DNA of 64,000 nucleotides from Limnoperna fortunei (taxonomy: Eukaryota > Mollusca > Bivalvia > Mytilida > Modiolidae), in assembly GCA_944474755.1 (NCBI GenBank), contig OX104112.1, forward strand, positions 3,506,001 through 3,570,000, read 5' to 3'. This document shows, piece by piece, positions 58,976 through 64,000 of this stretch. A model generated the notes under the pieces. It saw only the letters and a program-made list of their open reading frames with translations, did not search any database and was not told where the DNA came from. Positions within the stretch are counted from its first letter, which is position 1. Each line of letters starts with the position of its first letter. A program made the translations under genes and the position numbers.

Positions 58976-60384
58976 AATTCACATAAGTAAAATGAACAAA
59001 TCCAAAATAACAAAAATAAAAAATCACGCAACAGTAATAATATAACAGCTAATATTACTAGCACAAAATCTATTACTAAACTTACACGCTGGAGAACCAC
59101 TGCTAGACTAAAATAAATCACGTTTACCAGAGTATATATAGCATTCTATTCAATAAGGTTTAAACGGAAACATGATTTGGTTGAATTTTTTTTAAAAAGC
59201 ATGCAAGATGTTCTGTGGTGTAAAGAAAATTTCAACGCGTGTTAGGTTCCACCCATTCACCTATTTATTGACTTCTTTTTGTTTTCGATATTTTCCGGCT
59301 AACATCGGCAGTATCCTGTATTGTTTAGGGGTCAGTACACAGTCCAATGAAATTGATCTCGCAATACGATTTTTCCGCCGTTACTTGGGATGTTATTGTA
59401 AAAAACCGAGAGACATCGAGTATGGCATCCGCCATGTTCTAGCATTGACTTTCCTTGTTTCCCTCCCCTTTCCCTATGATCTCCCCTGATTTACAGGATC
59501 AGATGCAGTGCAGTTCCATGTTTCACCTGTTACTCATGAGCTAAGTATTTGTTCTTTTACCACGACGAGCACAAATATAATATATGAAATCCTCAGTCAT
59601 TTCTAATACATTACTAATTAATAGCAAAAATATTGCTGTATCGTTCCATCTGCCACGGGTGGTTGGGTCAAATTTTTTTTTCCAATGTAAATTGCATTCA
59701 GCTTTTGTAAAATTTTACTCGAATTCAAATACGATATTATCACGACACACTGAATTTATTTTTATTCATTTTAAACATTTTTCATCACCTTTTTGGAAGG
59801 AAAAAGTGTGAGGATTAAAGAAGAAAGTGTGCAATATATTTTTTATCATATTTAGTAAGTAATTAAGTAAGTAGAGCTTATGTTATTGTAAATGTTATTG
59901 GATAATCGACTATAAATAAAGCTTATTTGATTTGATTTGAAGTAATTTTTTTAGAGTGGGCACATATACATATTAACAAAGAAACATGAGGTTTAGACAG
60001 CTCTTTAAGGACTATAAATATAAGCAGACAATTTATACATAAATGTACATGCACATAAAACAGTATAGATATGCATACCAACATTCAATGATCAAAGCAT
60101 AAAAAAGTCCAAAGCACTAGGCAGGAACTTAAAACATTGGCTAAAGCACATGTTATAATTAAAGCATAAGAAAATACATGGTATAAAAACACTACACTGT
60201 TATTACCAAGAAATATATTTACCACCCATCATAGCAGGCATAGCAATAAATCATGACAGCATTACATATAAAGGTTAATAAGAACACACAGATAATATAC
60301 TATCACTCAGGCATGAGTGATATTGTTGATATAAGGCATATACTAGTAAGCACTTACAAAAAAATTTTTTCTTGTAATGTACAG
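58976..60384. other. Intronic spacer with a possible LINE 3' tail
   Basis: AATAAAGCTTATTTGATTTGATTTGA at about 59914-59940 resembles the 3' end and tail of a non-LTR element (plus strand), but no RT is attached. A more GC-balanced stretch at about 59200-59490 has a 93-codon frame with no recognised motif. Confidence 0.4.
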
Positions 60385-61149
60385 TGTAAGTGCATGCAGT
60401 GTCGATGTCAGAACAGTCAAAGATGTGAAAAAAAATGGCAGGACGTGCAAAGTAACACACGCAAAAAAGAAGTGGCAAGAAAAAGAGAGGCTGTGAAAAC
60501 AGGGGGTGGACCTGCACCTGTATGTTTGAAGAATTGGGAGGAAAAAGTATCAAATACCTACAGCAAAACTTCAAGGGGTTTTTCAAGATTTTTATGTTTT
60601 TTTACTCAATTAAAATTTAAAGATTTTCATAAATAAAAATTGAGTTCACATGGCAATAATAGCTTACACATCAATCTTCTGACATGTAAAATTTTGCATA
60701 TTTATATATGTTTTTCATTAAAATTTGTAAAGCACATTCAACACTGAAAGACCTGTTAGTAGTATTTCTGCAGAATTCTTTGCATCGTAATGTTTCTGAA
60801 ATAGTCTTTATATTAGTTACAGTAAGCCATTTAAAAAATTTTTTTGTTATAAATTGTACATCTTTTATAGGTCATTGGAGTTCTGTCAGACAATGTGTTG
60901 TCCGGTATACCAGGAGGTTTAGATACATGTGATGGTAAGTATACATTCAAAGCATTCTTTGTTACTATAATGTTCATATTGTTAATTGTCTGTTACTTGT
61001 GACAAAAAGAGGTTAAATAAATAACATGTAGTTAAGAAAGGACATGCACATAACAGTACACAATGAATGTTTTGACATGAAGAAACAAGAAAATGTCTCG
61101 CTTGCATGGCACATAATGGTAACTAATGCTAACTATCAATGTAATAACA

Positions 61150-61216
61150 AATAAATCTCTATCCCTCTTTCTACTGTTGCCACATGGATAGAGAGGGACC
61201 AAGCGAAAGATTAATA
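61150..61216 (+). mobile_element. Short foldback element, copy 3 of 3, left arm partly lost
   Basis: CCCTCTTTCTA pairs with TAGAGAGGG. The loop CTGTTGCCACATGG and the right arm GGGACCAAGCGAAAGATTA match copy 2 (TTGTTGCCAAATGG, GGGGAGCAAGTAAAAGATTA). Confidence 0.65.
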
Positions 61217-61689
61217 TGAATATGATTTGACAACTAATATAGTCTATGACATTTAACTTTATTGATATACCTACCCAAAATCGTGATTTTTCTCTTTCAT
61301 GTTCATATTTAAAAAAAAAATTGGCATTTAATAACACTGCTTCACGTACACTCTCTCTCTCTATTTTTAATTTTAGAAAATTCTCCCCAGGCTGATGATT
61401 CCATTGCAGACTTGCCGAGTCCTGTTAACAGCCCTGCAGTGGTAAGAAGCACTCAAAATAATTTATGTAATTGAGTGTTATATATAATGGTTTGTCATGG
61501 AGTATATATTTAAAAGCAGTTAGTTGTGACTATTATAAAAAAGGTAAAACTAAGAAGTTTAAATTTATTGCAATGATAAATTTTAAAAAAAATTTCAGCT
61601 AACCATATTTTATCCAGCAATCATTACATGTGCTTTACAATAAAAATAGCCAAATAAATATTTGCTTTATTCGTAAGTGCCTGAAGTCT

Positions 61690-62030
61690 CCTAGTACCCT
61701 TGTCCTACATGTAACTACTTATGATATTTAGTGTTCTGATTGGGTTAACGACATGTTGTTGAATATATTTGTTTGTAACATCAGGCTATCAGAAAATTTC
61801 AAGTCATAAATCAGCTAGAAGTGCACTCTTTTTTCATGTTTTCCATTGGTATCAAATGTATTTTTGAGTCGCATGATAAAAACAATATTAATTCATAGTC
61901 AAAAGATATAAAGTTTATTTGTACTTCATGAAAGGGTTGATGAATGCTTGGACTGTTTCTAATGCTTGTCCACAAAAAATTACATATATAAGTAATAGTA
62001 CATTTTCTGACAATAAATGAATATTGTTTT
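61690..62030 (+). repeat. Dispersed repeat, copy 2 of 2 in the window
   Basis: Counterpart of 3385-3710, lying between exons 4 and 5 of the Myb gene. Confidence 0.7.
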
Positions 62031-62544
62031 CATAGTTCGTTATCCCATCAGCATAGCTGATCTTAAATTTTATCCTTATTAAAAGTGATTTGTTTAATGT
62101 AGGTTCATTTTAATTGCAGGTTTAGGACAAGTTAAAGAAATTAAAAGGAAGCTGCCAACAAACCTTAATAGTGAGCAGAGGGTTAAAGTAAATTCCAATC
62201 AACCATGTGCTTCAGGTTGGTGCATTCTTTATCTTAATTTAAATATTTCAAGAACATGAATGAAAATTTGCATTTTCTTTTTATTTAAATAAATGTATTC
62301 CATTGCAGCATAGTAGGTATTGGGTTTTGACGAGTGCCAAGCTTGAACAACAAAACCCCCTTTTCTAGATTTAAAAAAGGATGTTTATATAGCAACAGAT
62401 ACAAAGTGTTAAATTCTCTACACCTATCCAACTCTGAATTCTTATTAAGTTGCAGTAAAAAATTAGCTTGTCAATGATTTGCCCCCCTTTCCCATTTAAT
62501 TGTTGTTTTTCACTAGTTCACATAGTAAAAAGAGCAATATTTCC

Positions 62545-62660
62545 CTATTGAAATTGGAGTTGAGCACACCATGCCCACAGTAAGACTCGGTGTTAGCACT
62601 AGACATACACATTAGAAGATGACTTACTACCTCAATCAATATGCCACTGGAGCAGCTCAG
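62545..62660 (-). mobile_element. Degenerate SINE head
   Basis: The minus strand shows GTGGCATATTGATTGAGGTA, GAGTCTTACTGTGGGCATGG, TGTGCTCAACTCCAAT, a mutated head and B-box region of the family. The 3' part is missing. Confidence 0.65.
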
Positions 62661-63169
62661 AAATATTAATTGTTGAATAATAAGCAAATATTAAATCAAT
62701 AAACAATCATTTTGATGATTCAGTAGTTTTTTTCCCCAATTATAATAAATATTCTGTAGTAAGATGATCACTTGTATTTGTTTTGTATATAGCTGATTCA
62801 AGTAAAAAATTTAAACTTGATGCATGCATATTTATATTTAATAGCAGGCTCACAAATAAAGAAACCATCAAAGACCATTATTAGTTCAAGTAGAGTATTT
62901 CTTTTAGAAAAATATACATTTCATTTATTCATTGTAACACAATTTACACTCGGAGCTAAATTTGATGAAACAATATAAATGCAATTCTTTTGTCATCTAT
63001 CTCAAATGGAAGTTTTCATTTGAAATCATAAACTAGTTAAGATATGGATGTATAGTTTCATGATTAGTTCCTTCAGTTTTCTAGTAAGAATGATTCTTTG
63101 TAAATATACAAAAAAGAAGATATCACATTGTAATAAATATTGCTATTATATCTGATATTTTTTATGCAG
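62661..63169. other. Last intron of the Myb gene
   Basis: AT-rich, no element recognised. It ends in TTTTTTATGCAG before exon 6. Confidence 0.5.
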
Positions 63170-63312
63170 ATACAGTAAATTATTCCAAGAGACTATTGGA
63201 TATAGAGGAGGAAAAATTAGCAATCAAGAAAGAACGCCTTGAACTTGAACAAAAAAAGAAAGTATAACTGTTGCAAGAACTTGTCAACTTAAAAAAAACA
63301 AACTTAACACTA

Positions 63313-63637
63313 TCACCACCTGCATTTGCCGTATCCCCTGTTATTAAATTTATATAATTTATTTTGCTTTATAAGGTGAAATCTGATTGGTTTATTGCAA
63401 ACACCAAAGGCACGCTCTACGACGACTCTGGTTTTAGCATGTGCCAAGTTGTACTTTTCTTCTGCATATGTTGACGGGTTTAACTTGGGTGTCATCAGGA
63501 ACTGTTTCAGGGGATAGCCAGAATCTCCAAGCAACCATCCGCTTGCATTTTCCTCAAGGGCTTGGCATATTGATGAGTTGTTAAATATAAATGCATCATG
63601 GACTGATCCAGGCCATTTACAGACGATGTTTGTGAAT
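63313..63637 (-). CDS. PIF/Harbinger DDE transposase (HARBI1-like nuclease), C-terminal exon, partial
   Basis: After an acceptor TATATATTTAG the minus strand reads FTNIVCKWPGSVHDAF, LLGDSGYPLKQFL, LNPSTYAEEKYNLAHAKTRV and VVERAFGV. GDSGYP supplies the second catalytic Asp (codon 63525-63523). VVERAFG supplies the Glu (63417-63415), 35 residues apart as expected for this family. The first Asp would lie in an upstream exon beyond the window. After FGV the usual KRRF block is replaced by CNKPIRF and the frame ends at 63313, about 45 bases beyond the Myb TAA. The C-terminus is therefore either degraded or spliced on at an unseen site. The enzyme cuts and joins the element's ends in the nucleus together with the Myb-like partner. 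Confidence 0.85.
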
Positions 63638-64000
63638 CTAAATATATAACGGTAACAATTGCAATTTTACAATTTTTGACACTCACATTTAATTTCAGTC
63701 AATGTTTATTGAAAATTTCGAATAGTTAAACATTTTATTAGACACACAATTGTACTTGGAAGTTGGAACTTGGTGTTGGCAAATATCAGTTTTATGTGTT
63801 GGATTAATGGACCTTAACTAACGAACTTGATGCAAGTCCAAACGTCACGTTTGTAAGTGAATGATTTTAGATATTGATAAATGTAACAATTGATCGATGA
63901 TTTAACGTATCGAAATAATTTATCATGCTTTATATCTCCCATCGATAAATCGGAAATGCAAGGGGCTGCAGCCAAGTTGTAAAAAAATCATTAAACAGGA
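63638..64000. other. Intron or upstream part of the transposase gene
   Basis: No coding block recognised on either strand. The preceding transposase exon, with the IDGTH-type block, must lie further right. Confidence 0.5.

Larger units (their letters stand above)
60385..63357 (+). pseudogene. Myb/SANT-like protein of Harbinger element, exons 2-6, frame-damaged
   Basis: Exon 2 (60385-60546) reads VSACSVDVRTVKDVKK, then after a frame slip in an A8 tract (60428-60435) WQDVQSNTRKKEVARKR and KTGGGPAP, then NWEEK. This is the middle of Harbinger Myb-like proteins. Exon 3 (60871-60934) gives VIGVLSDNVLSGIPGGLDTC. Exon 4 (61377-61441) gives NSPQADDSIADLPSPVNSPA. Exon 5 (62120-62215) gives LGQVKEIKRKLP. 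Exon 6 (63170-63267) gives SKRLLDIEEEKLAIKKERLE, the C-terminal coiled coil. AG/GT sites flank all of them. Phases join except between exons 4 and 5, which are off by one as placed. A TAA at 63265-63267 stops exon 6, but the same frame continues LLQELVNLKK to a second stop at 63355-63357. That suggests a premature stop. The gene is probably inactive. Confidence 0.75.
50164..64000 (+). mobile_element. Very large PIF/Harbinger-type transposon, left part (right end outside the window)
   Basis: The left terminus TGGCGTCCGTTTCACTAAAG interrupts the 21-bp array. The interior carries the two genes that define PIF/Harbinger elements: a Myb/SANT-like DNA-binding protein (plus strand, exons from 50348 to about 63267) and a DDE transposase (minus strand, exon 63637-63313), converging tail to tail. 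The element is at least 13.8 kb, against a few kb for typical members. The excess lies mainly in the roughly 9.9-kb first intron of the Myb gene, which holds nested elements. The expected 3-bp TWA target duplication is not visible at the left junction and the right end cannot be checked. That 50164-50493 and 60385-64000 belong to one element is inferred from matching exon phase and domain order. Confidence 0.6.

Overview
The window is eukaryotic, AT-rich and almost gene-free. It is a mosaic of tandem repeats and mobile elements. I infer a mollusc, most likely a bivalve, for three reasons: many tRNA-derived SINEs ending in the GGCGTTAAAC block plus a short AAAC or ATCA tail; a Penelope-type hammerhead ribozyme; and PIF/Harbinger and short hairpin elements of the kind common in bivalves. 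This is recognition from memory, not a search result. No bacterial-style gene, CRISPR array, rRNA or true tRNA gene was found.

Layout. 1-5250: minisatellites with 62-, 33- and 72-bp units, a hAT-like non-autonomous transposon (2602-3167) and a second 33-bp array. 5311-8675 is copy A of a segmental duplication whose copy B is at 45606-50163, about 40 kb away in the same orientation. 8010-13235: a 21-bp minisatellite. 14560-16970: 43-bp and 30-bp arrays. 17515-19640: a decayed LINE on the minus strand, interrupted by a fragment that carries a well-formed hammerhead ribozyme (17948-17996). 20190-33470: a run of arrays with 55-, 54-, 59- (two arrays), 44- and 46-bp units. 33800-45600: SINEs, hairpin elements, a pair of identical 448-bp MITEs, a 491-bp element with Transib-like ends and a 180-bp repeat. 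By my estimate tandem arrays fill more than a third of the window.

50164 to the right edge reads as one very large PIF/Harbinger transposon that landed in the 21-bp array of copy B. Its Myb/SANT-like DNA-binding gene runs on the plus strand: exon 1 is at 50348-50493 and further exons are at 60385-63267. Its DDE transposase runs on the minus strand from the right, with an exon at 63637-63313, so the two genes meet tail to tail. The roughly 9.9-kb first intron is packed with nested elements (a long-TIR element, a MULE-like element, a long palindrome, foldbacks, SINEs and a 160-bp satellite). It also holds an unrecognised antisense two-exon coding region at 55901-56636. The Myb gene is damaged by a frame slip in an A8 tract and an in-frame TAA.

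The best leads are: the expansion of one 56-bp unit in copy A into about 21 units in copy B; the hammerhead ribozyme; the giant Harbinger with its antisense passenger coding region; and the two identical MITEs whose flanking tetramers suggest either composite transposition or integration of a circle by homologous recombination. Most long open frames in the window are by-products of stop-free tandem repeats and are not called as genes.
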